This document shows, in pieces, positions 1-15,988 of a stretch of 64,000 nt of DNA. A program made the position numbers and the translations under genes. This stretch comes from Blasia pusilla (taxonomy: Eukaryota > Marchantiophyta > Marchantiopsida > Blasiales), in assembly GCA_050084515.1 (NCBI GenBank), contig CM114275.1, positions 28,334,001 to 28,398,000 of the forward strand, given 5' to 3'. The notes under the pieces were generated by a model. The model had not been told where the DNA came from. It ran no database searches and saw only the letters and a list, made by a program, of their open reading frames with translations. How positions within the stretch are numbered: the first letter of the stretch is position 1; each line of letters begins with the position of its first letter.

Positions 1-62
1 CGGTTGTGGATGAAATTCCTCGAGTACAGTCACGAAGCCGCTGGTCGTCTGTGTTTGTGGCA

Positions 63-3000
63 ATGAGGCAGTGCAGGCATTGTGGACTGCCACCAGCGCC
101 AAGCAGATGTTCACGCTGCAAATCGGCCTTTTACTGCAACAGCGATTGCCAAGCGAAGGTAGCTCCTGTTCTCTCACTCTCATCTTCCTTATAAATCTCG
201 CGTATCAGCTGTCGAACTCCAAGATTGCAGCAGAGGATTGCCTGTCGAGGAGAATGTGAAGAGTATCTGTAGCTGATCGATAGTTAGATGAAAATGTTGA
301 GCAGAAGGATGGGTAGGAAAATTGGTTCAGATTGAGGACGTTTGATTATGCACCTGCCAACCGTGCTTGCAGGATTGGAGAGGCCATAAAGCTGCATGTA
401 AACCTGAGGCAGTATGGGAGTTGAGAGAGGGATCAAAGAAACAGGAAAATCCTGGGAAGGAAAGTATGGTTTTGAGAGAAGTTGAGACATCGAAGAAGAC
501 AGCGAAGAAATCTCCCACGTCGGAGATGTTCCCCCCTCCTCTACAGGATTTCCTTTACGAGGTAATTCTTCAACCAAAGCCCAAGTATTGAACTGAATGC
601 TCAGAAGCTTTAGTTGAAGCTTTTGATTCTGTTTGTATTTCTTTTTTTTATCTCGTCATTCCTTGCTCGGCGAAGTGCAGATTGACAGGTGGGGTTGCTC
701 TGATACCTTGAAGAAGACTCGGTACTTGCATTTTATTAAGGAGTCTATAAGAGGGGTTTGATTTGATTGCAGCACTGAGAGTACAGCAGGGAAATACACT
801 CTGGGAGTTTGTCAGTTAGAGCACAAGCCGTGTGATACAAAAGTGGAAATCCGTGGAGCTTAATTTGCAATGGCTAATAGAACTTTGGATGGATAAGCTA
901 GCATCTGTTGTTCAAGTTTTAAGTGACATTTTTGGGGCTTTTCCAGAGTAGCCCAGATGGCGCTGATGAAAACCTCCTCATCCTTCTCCATGGCACTGGT
1001 GACACCCATTCCTCGTACTTTCTCTTCATCTCTCCATAACCACTCAGCTTTGTACTGTGGTAGAGCAGACTTACTTGGTTTGGAACTGGTGTGCATATGT
1101 ATATACATACGCTGATAAATTATTTTCAAGTATATCACAATTGTATCAGCAAAAACTTGGCTTCATATTCTTCTCTGTGGTATTGGGGATCGGTGGAAAG
1201 AATTATCCTCCCGAAGGTGCCCACTGATCTGTTGTAAATATAAGATCATGAGAACACTTAGTCGTCTTCTTTCATGCTTCATGACTCTTTTGTCTGGGCG
1301 GTTGCTGACTGCTGAAGAGGATACTTTTGGACTTCCTGTGCGTTTCTGATATATTACCATGTGGACTTTGCGAAGATTTGGAGCATTGGCACGAAAGATG
1401 AGATTGCCACAAACTGCAACGTTGGCCTTGTCAGGACCCATCAAATTTCCAGAAGAGATAATCGAGGGGTACAGAGAGGGATTCTACTTCTCGTTTTGGA
1501 ATTCGCTATTGTTGCATTTGAAGTAATTTGGAAAATAGCTTGAGGCTTTGTATTCATGACATTGAAGCACTCAACAAGAAATGAAGGAATTCAGCTCAAC
1601 TTCGAAGAATGAATTGTTGGAACTTGCAGGAGGGCGTGGTTTACTTGTTTTGATGAACACTGGGAGCTACTTCAACCGGCACTTGGATTAAGGTCAGTTT
1701 GCTGAATTGAATGTGGAATGAATCACTTAAAGCTATCTTATTTGCTTAAAAACAGCAGGGTACTCCAAGTATTGATTACTTTTTTATTATTATTTGGGGG
1801 TGGGGTTTGGAGGGAACTGGTCTAGTATGAATTTGTGGAAGACTCTTGACATGTGACTCGTTTCTTGGTGCTTCTATTATTGATGCTTGTAAACCAAGTG
1901 GTTCTTGTGATTGAACTGCACAGAACCAGAATTGACAGCCTGGAGAAAACCAAGGATCTGTTGGAATTGATGTTGGGTGCACTGTGTAAAAATTGTGGTT
2001 GGCAAAGGAATAGGTGAGGCAATAGTCATGTCTATAATTCTTGAACCTCTCAAATGTTCTTGGATGTTGTAGTAGTCATGTTACAGGTGTTAAAAAGGTG
2101 GAGTGTTTGTATGTAGTAGTCAATCCCTCACCAATTCCCTTTTCTGAAATTTCTGCAGAATCCACTTGTTTGGCTTCTCAAGTGGGGGCACGGTTGCTTT
2201 GAATATCGCGTTGCATTCTTGCGGATCCATGCGTCTGGGAGGGGTGGTAACTTCTTTGTACAAACCTCAGCGTGTTATTGTTTGCTGGTTGGAGGAGAGG
2301 CACGTACTTGCTCAGAGCTGGAACTACTAACATAGAGTATTGTAATCTCTTGTCTTTTTCTTATTCCATCTCTTGCCACCAGGTTTCACCCTTTCTGCTA
2401 TTGCTCAGCTCCTTCAGTTCAAACCCCTTGTTGTCCCTTGATGGACTTCTCCATTCCTTTTTTTCTTTTTTTTTCATGGAAGCTTTTTGTCTCCAGATGA
2501 AGCTACAATTTTTGTGACATGTTGATATGCGATCTCAGCTTCAGTTGTGACAAGTCGAATTTTAATCTCAGCTTCTACTGCTGTGGGTTCAGGTTGCAAT
2601 CTCAGCTTCACTCCTCCCAGAGGTGTTTTTGCAAGGTACTGGACGACACATTTTAGGCTTCTTTTGAAGTTCATGCAGAAGGTTGAAATTTAGAAGCATG
2701 AATGTGTCAGTTTGAGTTACATGCTGAAGAATCAAGGAGATTGCAGAACTTAGACCTGGTGGTTAAACTTGTTTTGCAGAAAACGCAACAAAATTTCCAG
2801 CATGTGAAAAGGTAAGTTCGTTGTAAATATGCACTTGAATTCCACGTTTTGGAATATGCACTTTAATTCTACGTTTTCTAAATTAAGTGCAAAGAGTGTT
2901 CGTTGATCATCTAGAATTGGACACAATCTGCTTTCTCTATTTGTTTACCAAGAATTAATATAGCCTTGGGTTGAAACCCCATATTCTGTGTGGCTAATAG

Positions 3001-3873
3001 GAATGTACTCCAGTACTGATTACTCATGGAGTTCAGGATGAGGTTGTGTCTAGAGCTGATGCAGAGAGGTATGACACCCAATCTTCCTCTGGGTATCAGA
3101 TAGGGGTCAGTTTGATATCGAGTAAAGCTATATTTTGTAACTGTGCTGCTCATAATACACCTTAGAGGAGAAGCGTATGGGACCATCCTATAAGGGAATC
3201 TGGTTCACAATTGGTTGACTCTCTTGGGAACAACTTCTCATGAACTATACTATGTAAATTGCTGGTCAGAGATTTTTAGAGAACTTTTGTTGCAAGGTCC
3301 TTTATTGTGATGCCATCAGCAGCACAGATTTGGTCCGCATAGAGATATTCAGCAAAGGGCTTGGCCAAATCAGACCCAATGTGTTTGGTCTAGTTGAATC
3401 TACTCATCGGTTGGCATTTTAGGGTATCGCAACTTGATTTAGGGTTCATTTATGTTTCCGCTGGGTGCGAAATGGGGCAGTCCATCATCAGTCTTGATCC
3501 CTAGACATCAAAACTACCATCCATATTTTGTTTTTCTATCCATGTGCAGGACCAAGATGGTTTTGGAGAAGCTTCACCCAACAGTACCTCCTAAACTTTG
3601 TATGGTAAACAAGGTAAAGAATTAATCAATTTGTTTACTTGGCCACATCTGACACCTAGTTGAAGGTTATGGTGGATACCCATTTCTTGGTTGAGATAGA
3701 GACCATGAAATGACCTGACATGGTCCTCTGCACTGACATTCCAGGGCCACACTATGATCAATACTGCTGAGGAGATGCAGTTTGTTATGGGATTTTGGGA
3801 AGAGAGTTTGCACAGACGTATGCTTCACATGGAAGCTGAATCTACTTTGTACGAAGTCACATCGTGGAAATGA
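63..3873 (+). CDS. MYND zinc finger / alpha-beta hydrolase fusion protein (13 exons)
   Basis: Predicted 358-aa protein from exons 63-158, 373-561, 681-721, 773-852, 1150-1192, 1376-1468, 1630-1692, 1924-2013, 2159-2246, 2593-2635, 2754-2811, 3550-3613 and 3745-3873. All introns are GT-AG, phases agree throughout and the total is divisible by three. Exons 1-2 encode a MYND finger (CRHC, CSRC, YCNSDC, then WRGHKAAC), usually a protein-interaction module. Exons 5-13 resemble the carboxylesterase/acyl-thioesterase branch of alpha/beta hydrolases: LPQTATLALSGP, FDEHWELLQPALG, the nucleophile elbow HLFGFSSGG, a probable Asp in DLVVKL and a terminal GHTM supplying the His. The substrate cannot be inferred. 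The weakest joins are the 51-nt intron 722-772 and the donor at 853. If either is wrong, these are two adjacent genes. The start could also be an upstream Met at position 6 or lie outside the window. It converges with the complex I gene. Confidence 0.65.
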
Positions 3874-4716
3874 TCAACTGGTTGTTTTCTTAGGGTAGAC
3901 CAAACATTCTTGGGCGATTCATACACATTGGCTGGCGATGTGCCTCACAACAAAATGGGATCCAATTTTGAAGCTTGTGTGGAATGCCTGGAATGGGGCT
4001 GTGTGTTGTTGGGTGGAAGGAAGTATTAGTTGCCAAAGACTTTATTTTCAAACAGCCCTATTCCCCGCTGTGGAAGTAAATTCACTTGGCCAAACAAGTA
4101 AACATAAACTCCTGTTCCTTCAGATAATGAAAAATAATCTTCAAAAACTTTATAATCAATATCTCAGGATTATATAAGTAATATTTTGACAAAAATGAAC
4201 TAATTCTTCACATTGGGAAAAGTGGGAGAGATATTAAATTAATTCCTATTCTTATGACAATGTGAAGGCCATCAACTATTTTCTGATGGTGCAAACGACT
4301 TGATATTTTCAAGAGTAAAAAATTCATGGGAGTGCACAAGAATGTCAGAGTTCCTTTCCAATACAAGTTACTTCCCAAGATAGATTTGATCATCCTGGAA
4401 CACAGATCTGCACTAAATCGTTTCACCAGAGGATATTTCCAAAATTTGTGGCAAATCTGAACTGCATCTTAGTTATTATCTTTTCTCCCTTCATATCAAC
4501 TCTAAGGTGACATAATACCTTGAGCTTTCCAAGAGGGCTGCCTATTGTGCCAGCATCTGATCAACTGTGGCCAGAACCTGCTGATTTTGGCGCCTGAATT
4601 AGATGAATCTCCTGACACTAGATGAAGGAAAGATTATTAATAAACCTAAAATATCAACTCTTCCTCAGACATGAGCCAAGGGCAAGGGGGGTTCTGTAAA
4701 TAAAACAAAGTAAGAT
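3874..4716. other. Convergent intergenic spacer
   Basis: This spacer lies between the stop of the MYND/hydrolase gene (+) and the stop of NDUFV2 (-). It presumably holds both 3' UTRs and poly(A) sites. The short reading frames here have no recognisable protein features, and I see no RNA gene or repeat. Confidence 0.6.
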
Positions 4717-7984
<3,268 letters not shown>

Positions 7985-9653
7985 TTTGGCTCTCCAGGCC
8001 TCTTCCGATGGACCGACCGGCTGATCGTTCCGATGGCCCCGCACCTCAGAGCAGATCGATTCATCCACAACAGCATGGAAATCGAGCTACCTCGCTCGGT
8101 ACCACCCGAGAGCTTTCCCCTCTGCTCGATCTCCACCGAACCCTAAGCTCTTCCTTTCTTGAGCTATTCCATGTCACGACAGTCCTCTTCGCGGAGCCGC
8201 TCCGGCACATAGTTCCGGCTTCGGCCGGTAGCCGGTCGCCGAAGGCTTCGTGCCGGGGGCCCGGACGGGATCCAGCCACGTGGCACGTGTTCGTTGCGTA
8301 TGGCGGGAGGAGAGGGGCGTCACTTCCGCCGGTAGCCGGTCGCCCGTCGCTAGTGCCGAATCGCGGAACTGGGTGGGATCGCGACACTTGGCGCGATTTG
8401 ATTGAAGGGGTTCCAAGTCCGTGTCCACGTAGGACTCCTTGAATATATAGCGGTACAGATTGCCGCGAAATAGAACGCGTGTCAGCGTATCGGTGGTGGC
8501 TGGACTAATCGTAGTTAGTTTGTGCACTTCTTCTTTGTTTCAAGCCCACTTAGCTGTTTGGTTGAGAAGACATTTTCCCGGCGCATTGACAGCATTAGCG
8601 CTCCATTAGGCAAGAAAAGGAGGGGCTTAAGCGATTCAAACCTTGAGCGCGCGGGATCATGGAGGCGGTCTGGGGGAAGAATGGAAATTGCCTCTTGGGA
8701 ACTGTGACATGATGTTTGGTGGACGGAGGGATTTTGATTAATGATACAGTAGTGAGGCGGGCAGAGGTGGCAATCCATGGAGAGGAAGATCAGATGTGGA
8801 AGGATTCAGGAGAGGGCATGAATAAGATATCTGTGGGAGGGAGACGCGACTCCGTGGAGAAAGCAGTGCGACGCTTGGTAGACGGAGGAGAGCGATGGCG
8901 TCTATTGTCCAGTAGTTGTTGTTGCTACTGAGGCGCGCGAGCGAGCACACAGGCACGCGCGGGGCAAGCCTGAGCGGTGCTCGTCCGTCTCATCTTCACA
9001 TCTCATTCCGTCGGAATTTTGCCCACGATTTGCGTTTCGTTGTGCCCCTGTTTGGTCGGTCATTGGTCCGCGGTAATTTTTCCATCGGTACCGGCGCTTC
9101 TCAGCTAGCGGCCTGGCAGCAGCCTCAGATGCCTTCGCTGTTCCCTTGGCTTTTCCGTGCTGGTTGTCCAGGGGAATTATTTAGAGGAATCGAAACGGAC
9201 GAGTCTTGTTTCAGGCGGATCGGCGTTGTGCGATTTGAGAGCCTCGGCTGTGTTCGCTGGCTCCCGAATTTGTCTCTGTGCTGTTTGATCTCCTTCTTGT
9301 AATTCGCACTACCATTCGATTCTAGCGTTATTCTGTGGCTTCAAGCACAAGTTTGATCCCACGCTCAACACTTCGTTCACTATCGTAGCGCACTGCGCCG
9401 ATGGACTGGGGATTGCATTCTGCTTATTCCAGACACCTCCCCATTTCACACGTCTTCAGCTGTGCCTGAGGACAGAGAACTTCATCATATTTTCAACCTT
9501 TGGAGCAGGAGCATTGTCGGATTTCCTATTATCTTCCCATTGTCGCCGGCAGCATCAACCTTGAATTCCTCTGGAGATGGTGAATTCGGTGTTCTAAGAA
9601 AGTCGCCAGGGTCCTTTGGAGCGAGTAGGGAAATAGGATTCTTGAATCTGACT
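7985..9653. promoter_or_regulatory. Divergent promoter / 5' UTR region between NDUFV2 (-) and the F-box gene (+)
   Basis: A GC- and CpG-rich segment of about 1.67 kb lies between two divergent start codons. It contains several short overlapping reading frames on both strands with no recognisable domains, best read as UTR and promoter. A short internal repeat (GGTAGCCGGTCGCC) occurs near 8228 and 8332, about 100 bp apart. The long leader upstream of 9654 stays in frame with the F-box protein back to a GTG at 9462, but that stretch looks non-coding. Confidence 0.55.
8277..8289. promoter_or_regulatory. Pair of G-boxes (CACGTG) 7 bp apart
   Basis: Two perfect CACGTG hexamers occupy 8277-8282 and 8284-8289 in the shared upstream region. 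In plants these bind bZIP and bHLH factors and are commonly functional when close to transcription starts. Which gene they serve cannot be told from sequence. Confidence 0.5.
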
Positions 9654-11237
9654 ATGGATTACGACTACGAGGGCATGGAAGTGCTACCAGACGCAATACA
9701 GGGGCACATTCTCGGTTTTGTGAGAAGCGCGAGGGACGTAGCGTCATGCTCTTGTGTGTCAAAGAAATGGAAGGAAGCTATGACACAGGTTCGCAGCCTT
9801 TATTTCGCGCGCAATGTTGGTGACGAGCAGGGCATTTTGCCTGACTTGATTGTGACCCGAATGGTTTTGAGCATGACAGGATTGCAGGAGCTCATAGTTT
9901 ACTGCCCTTTCTCCAATGTGAGTCTTCTCGCGTGGCTCAGGCATACGAAGGGAACTCTAAAGATTCTGGAACTCCGTGTGGACGATTTGGGCGATAAGAG
10001 GATGGGAAATAGTAGCATGAATAAGTTGGACTGCATCGCCTTGTCCACACAGTTACACACTCTTCGACTTTGGGGAGTTTTGCTGACCATGGCTCCAGGG
10101 GATTGGCGTTGTTTCCACAATCTACACACTCTTGAAATCGTCGGAGCTCGTCTACGTGACTCAGCTCTTTGTGGCATCCTTCACGCGTGTCCTTGGTTAA
10201 CGAATCTCACTTTGCTTGGGTGTGAAGGAATCAGGGTCGCCTGTATAGAGCTAGAACGATTGACCAACTGTAGGTTAGATTTGTATGGAGCGGGTGATTG
10301 CATCATCTCCATTATTGCCCCCAAGCTGCAGACTTTTGAAGTCCAAGGAGCTTCTTGGTTGCGTATTAAAGGGAATCACTGTCTCAGTCATCTATCTGTT
10401 GCCAACAATTCAGGTCAATTTCGTACTTCCATCACTTTTCTAGACTATATAGAATCAAGCCCTTGAATTATTTCTCATCCACTTCTTACCGTCGCTGTTA
10501 TTCTTTAGATACCATCTTTCTAACTCTTGGCAGGTGATTTTGAATAGCAGGTAAAGTGAAGAAGTTGGATGTAGGAAGACTTCCTGATCTGCAGTCTCTA
10601 GCCCTAAGAGGGGTCCATTGGCAATGGGAGGCGATCAATACGGTGCTTCAGTCCGCCACCGAGATTAGGGAACTATCTATGCGAGTGGAATTTTGTGGCG
10701 ATGCCGACAAACTGGAACCTTTTCCCGAAATTGACTTTGTGGATTTCTTCAACAGCCATCCAAAGCTGCGGAGCTTTGAAGCCCAAGGGGCCATGTTCGC
10801 TGCCGTGGCAAATAGGAACAGTCTAAAACAGGTAACACATGTGCGACTTTAATCACCGAATTTTCGAATCTGTCTGATTTGATGTCTTATGCGACTAGCT
10901 AATAGATCTAAGTTCGGAAGGCTAGTCATGCTTAGTGTGATTCGTGATGTGAAAGCACTGGGTGGAACCTAAGCAGTGGACCCTTGTGATCACGCCTGAG
11001 CAGTTAACTCCAACCACTGTCATACCATGTTTGGAGGAGGCGTGGGTGACCATACGGTCCCCTCTTAATGCAGACCAGAAACTCGCTTCCTTAGAAGCTC
11101 TGGTGAGATGCAGTCCACGGCTTCGGCGCCTCCATATTAGACTCTCACAAATGAAGAACTGTGAACCGGTGGCCGATGAGTTCTTTTTCAGGGTTCTTGG
11201 CTTGAAGTTTAGGTATGATTTTATCAAAATTGAGTAG
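9654..11237 (+). CDS. F-box/LRR-repeat protein (3 exons)
   Basis: Exons 9654-10413, 10551-10831 and 10956-11237 join in phase (GT-AG) to give 440 aa. The N-terminus holds an F-box (residues about 6-45: EVLPDAIQGHILGFV, then CSCVSKKWKEA), the SKP1-binding part of an SCF ubiquitin ligase substrate receptor. Degenerate leucine-rich repeats follow (LHTLRLWGV, LHTLEIVGARL, LTNLTLLGCEGI, LQSLALRGV). The C-terminus (LVRCSPRLRRLHIRLSQMK, ending FIKIE) resembles the plant F-box/LRR group that includes Arabidopsis At1g67190, whose members are about 420 aa. I chose the ATG at 9654 because the preceding in-frame stretch starts at a GTG and has no domain. The recruited substrate is unknown. The gene looks intact. 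Confidence 0.88.
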
Positions 11238-12504
11238 GTTGGTTCAAACTTTCATGAGGGATTCCCCAACTTTAGTAGTTGCACCTTCATCATTTACTTC
11301 AGTCTGCTGCTGTGAAATGCGAGAAGATACAGCCTGTCATTCCAGCATCTTACAGGAGTAATTCATTCTTTCAATGGTAGCCAATCTATGTCCAGCTGAA
11401 ATTTTTCTTGCTGGCAGTCTTTGGAATCAATGTATATACATTCAGAGCAATTTTAAATTTTACCGAGTCCGATGTATCAAGTGAACTTCCCCTGCATCTG
11501 AAGTTCCATCATTCACCTCTTTTCATTTATACGTCTCTTTATCCTTGGGACAATGGATTCATACAAACAATGATCACCGTTGGCGACCTGAGGCGTGTAA
11601 CTTTCAGTCGTTTATTTTGCAGCAAGATTCTCAGATTGCCTGTTCCTGAAAGGTACCCCATTCTGGACTAGCTCACTTTGTCGAAACATCCTAATAAATC
11701 GTTCCAAGCAGCTCTCTGGCTGACTCTCCACTCTTCATATGGATTTTCTGATTCTTCTGGGGCTTGAACATGGAGACCATCTGCTCATGAACATCACTTT
11801 TTTCGATGATGACATTTACCGACACGCGGTTTCGAAAAGGTGGAACTAGAGGACTCGTACAAGAAGGGCTTGGTTGCTTTCTTGACTGTTTAGTGTTTGG
11901 CCCAAAGTCCTGAAATTATCACTCGTTGCGGGATTCTCTGATATAGTTATTCTAAGAATCATCTATTCTGACTCAGAGGTATGTCACGCAGCTGCTAGAA
12001 GATTGAGATGCAATCAAGACAAGATCAATCGGGACCAATAATTTTGATTGGTCGTTGCTTGCGATGCCCATGTCTACAGCAGTGTAGAGCAGTTTTCACC
12101 TAACGCTGCCCACCTTCACATTCATACCTTCTGTAGTGACGAAGCGATTTGGCAAATACGACTCGCACATCACCGCCTCTAGCAGGGCTTCTCCTTAGCT
12201 CCCAATAAATACTCGACCTCACCCTCGTCCTTCTCAAAGTCTTCCATGTAATGAATTGGGAAGACATACCCCCACTCCCTGGAGTTTAGGGTGGAATCTG
12301 ATGAAGCCAGACTTACTTATCTGCCCAATTATAGACACCTAGCTCATTGGAGATAGTGTTCGGCATATGATTAAGCTCTCTTCATCAAGAGGTACAGCTC
12401 TCTCTCTCCAGCCCAATTTGACTTCACCAAGGTCGGACTCATCAGGAACGTAGGAGGAGTTGAGACCCTCTGTCCATCGATTTCGCCTGCGATTGAATCC
12501 AGTG

Positions 12505-12587
12505 CAACATCGCTACACATATCGACACCTCTACAAAATCTAAGATGAAGGATTTTGCAGAGGTGTCGATATAGTGTAGCGATGTTG
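12505..12587. repeat. Long near-perfect inverted repeat (36-37 bp arms, 10-nt loop)
   Basis: Arm 12505-12540 and arm 12551-12587 are reverse complements apart from one mismatch and one single-base bulge; the loop is TAAGATGAAG. It could be a young foldback/MITE remnant or a small-RNA precursor. Transcription cannot be judged from sequence. Confidence 0.8.
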
Positions 12588-14696
12588 TGGGGGCAAGATC
12601 GTGCCATGGTCGATCCGAAGTCTATTTCAGATTTATGAATTGGGAGTGGCTTGCAACAGCATCCTCTGCCTTCATTCTCCACCACACCCCGGGAATCACA
12701 AGTCACGAGAGTTCACAATCGATACAGTGCATCATCAATTACATCGTAGATTTAGGGTCATCTATCATAAGCCCTAGTTTCTACGAGAATGAACGAAGAT
12801 TTGAAACCTAAAAAGGTATATTGACGAGAAGATAAATAGCCCAATAGGTCCAAGGCTACAAGTCGAGAACACCGAATCTCTTCGAACCAGATCCATTGTT
12901 TTATGCCAACGCCCCAAATTTATGTCAATTGTGTTTCCTTTTCTTTAAGAAATTTTCTTTAAATTGTGATTAAAACATTGAAAGCCAAGAAAAAGTTCCA
13001 GCATTATGCGGCTCTTCTTGGTAACTTACTAATGTAAATTTATATTCTTATTGGAAATTTTTTTTCATTTTGAGATCACCTCTTCTTTTTCAGGTAATAG
13101 AATCATTCGTTGTCTAAGTCAATAGTATCGCACGAATTCAATTGTTTATTTAGATAATTCAAAATTATACATTTGTGCATTGCACGGGCACCGACTAACA
13201 ATAACTATAGAAACATGACTATAAAACCGAAAACCGGGGAGCTCTGATATTAGTATATACCGCACTCTGCACACATCATAAAAGACTATCACCTTGGGAA
13301 CACTCCAATGCAATGTGTACTTGTTATGCATGGAAATGCCCCAAATTTTTTGAAGTGAGCTCATATCAAATACCCAAATCATGTCGATCATTGTAAAAAG
13401 AGGTTCTCATAGTCGGAGGATAGGAAATAACTCACGAATGAAATGTGATAAACTCCTCATCTATGAAAAGATTGAGCATGCGTGAAAGAGAACCACATCA
13501 CGAAGAATGGAAATTCACAAGAGAGATAAGGTTGAGCCTAACATATTGATAATAATAAGAACTAATGGATGCCCATATTATGCACGGGTTGATGATGGGC
13601 ATCTTTTATTTACCCACCATTATGATAAAAATATGAACAATGATTTGACTAACCCCTGAAATTGTTAATCGATCCTTCAATCAACTTTGTGAGATCCTAT
13701 TGGCCTAAGATAGTGTGTCATGTGTAATAAGAAAAGGTGGTTTAAATACGAATGGGCACTCTCCCACAATAATAGAGATAAGAATTCATATTATTGAAAG
13801 TGTATGTATTAAGAGACGAATTATTTAAGTGGTACATGTAGTTTTTCCCCGTTGTTCATTGTTTCTTCACTTTCCATTGTAATCGGATGTCCATTCCTAA
13901 TCTATGAAATATTTCACATCTTGACTTTTTTTGGCATAATTTCATGCCCCTCTTCATAATTTGCCCCATCAGAAAAGTTTTCCCAGGTAAAAAACCTTCC
14001 CATAATTCAAAAAATCCATAAAATGTTACTTATCTAGCACCACAATTATTTCAAAATACAAAAAAGGGGTACATTCCTCCATGGACAACCTACCCAACCC
14101 TTCGATAATCAATCACAAGGCAGCTGCCATCATCCACGAAATTAGTATGGCCCCTAGTAAGATGTAAAAGTGAGATAGAAGAATAGCACACCCAGAGGAT
14201 TTGGGAAGATAAAGAATTTTAGATTCATTATTATTTATAGAGCAAAGAAAGAATTCCAAGTCCATTTAGAGATTATCGGGATGTGATTAAAAAGCCCACC
14301 CTCCCATAATTAGACCCCCACTCTTCTATTCCACGGAGTTATGTAAACTCTTTAAATCTTTTTTAAAGCCCCAGTTTAAAGGCCTTAAATTGTGGTTCTC
14401 TCGGAGGTTCGTGCAGAACTCCATATTTTCTGCATAGACATAAGAGTGCTCCAAGGAATCCCTAAAGTCATATGGACCAATAGAACTCAGGTTTCCGATC
14501 ACTTGCCAACATTGCGCGGATTCATATTGAAGTCTCGTTATCACTTATTTTTCAATTCATCAATGGTCTATATAAAACCTTCATTAGAACATGTTTTGTG
14601 TCTATTATTAATAATAAAGGTTTGTATTGATTATCTTTGTATTGTAGTATAAATTCAACCATTATACTAACCTAACAATCACCATATTGTTTATAT

Positions 14697-14800
14697 TGAA
14701 GGCCTACTTAGTGTCTCACTTGGATTGAATGGCCTAAGTAGTTAGAGTCTCTCGTAGTTTGTATTGAAGGCCTAAGTAGTATCTCCCTTGGATTGAAGAC
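14697..14800. repeat. Short imperfect tandem repeat
   Basis: About three units share GGCCTA(C/A)(T/G)TAG and TCTC(A/C)CTTGGATTGAA. The array is small and imperfect, with no associated gene. Confidence 0.55.
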
Positions 14801-15424
14801 TACTATACACAAACTTAATCTCTCGATTTACCTTGAAAACCAGACAAAAAATTTAATTTTTAAATTTATTTATTTATTTTAGGTCTCTACACTAATCTCC
14901 CACTTTGTTCGATCTTATTGCATGTCTTAGAGTTTTGTGTAGTCCTCTATTACAATTTCCACTTTCTTACCTCCAAAATAGGTAGCAAGAGTTACATTTG
15001 AAAGGGAGAGGAATCGTGAGCGAAATAGTGCCCGGCCACTTGTGCGGTCGAAATCAAATTTTCTACGCAAGGTCTGCAAGTAAGACATTTTTTTAATGTA
15101 TGTGTACACTTGCATTTTCGTATTATTATTATTTTTAAAATATACCCCACCCCATTTTTGGCCGCCACACTAGTTTATTTGAATAAACTTTTCCATCCGC
15201 TTTTATTCATATTTAATTGCACCATCAAATGCCTCCCCATCCGCACAAGGGGGTGCCAAATGTGGGTCCCACGCATTCTCAAATCTGCCTGGCGGTTCTC
15301 GAGTGTGTGGGACCCACACACTTGCTCCCTGTTCACAAGGCCCACAGGGAACTGGAATGATTCGAATTGAAATGAATCTCTCTGAACTGACTGACAAGAG
15401 AAAAGATGATATGATTTGTTTTGA

Positions 15425-15468
15425 CTCCCCTGACCGGCGACTCTCATGAGAGTCTCCGGTCAGGGGAG
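15425..15468. repeat. 44-bp near-perfect palindrome upstream of the DHHC gene
   Basis: The sequence from CTCCCCTGACCGG to CCGGTCAGGGGAG is self-complementary over both 21-nt arms with a single mismatch and a 2-nt centre (AT). It lies about 520 bp upstream of the first coding exon of the DHHC gene, in GC-rich sequence that probably belongs to its promoter or 5' UTR. Confidence 0.8.
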
Positions 15469-15988
15469 AGAGATCTGTAGAAAGTGAGGCCGCGGATTTG
15501 TGCAGGAGTCGCGGAGTCTCGGGAGCCGGTGCCGGACGTGGAAGATTGCCGTAGGAAGGGAGGAGAGGAGAGGAGAGGGAATGAGGTTGTGCGACCGATG
15601 GCGCTGTAGTTGATTGAGGGGATTGAAGCCGAAGGAGAGGAGAATTATAGAGACTGTCGCTCGGTGGGGAAAGAGCGGAGGGTGGAGAACGATGCAATTG
15701 AGGTAGGGAACAGGACTATGAAGGAACAGGACGAAGACGAAGGAGGTGTGGAAGCACAGGGCCGGTGAGTGGTGGCGAGTTGCGATCATGATCGTTTTCT
15801 TTCTTTCGTCCTCGATTTCAGATTGGTCGGAGCGGTGTTGTTGTATATGCGGAAGAGAGCGGAGGAGAGGGGGGTGGAGCGAGAGTCGTGTGTGAGAGGG
15901 ATCTATCTAGCGCATTGCTCGACTGGCGACGGAGTGACGGAGGACGCTTAGGTGCAGCGAGGCACGAAGGCAATTGCCACTCTTCGGA

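Larger units (their letters stand above)
11238..15424. other. AT-rich intergenic region
   Basis: About 4.2 kb without a convincing gene. It contains one long foldback (12505-12587) and a short imperfect tandem repeat near 14697-14800 (GAAGGCCTA...AGTGTCTC type units, listed separately). Everything else is AT-rich low-complexity sequence, with no tRNA, rRNA or transposase recognised. Confidence 0.6.

Noticed and set aside
734-772. In-frame TGA near 757 as evidence that the MYND gene is a pseudogene
   Set aside because: A phase-consistent GT-AG intron (722-772) removes it, and the downstream exons complete a 358-aa frame; the 51-nt intron is short, so this is only a cautious rejection.
9462-9653. 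Upstream extension of the F-box protein
   Set aside because: It would need a GTG start and shows no domain; the ATG at 9654 directly precedes the F-box.
12505-12587. Hairpin as a transcription terminator
   Set aside because: Intrinsic terminators are bacterial, and no T-run follows; a foldback or small-RNA precursor is likelier.
14697-14800. CRISPR-like array
   Set aside because: The units are few, imperfect and have no uniform spacers, and the genome is eukaryotic.
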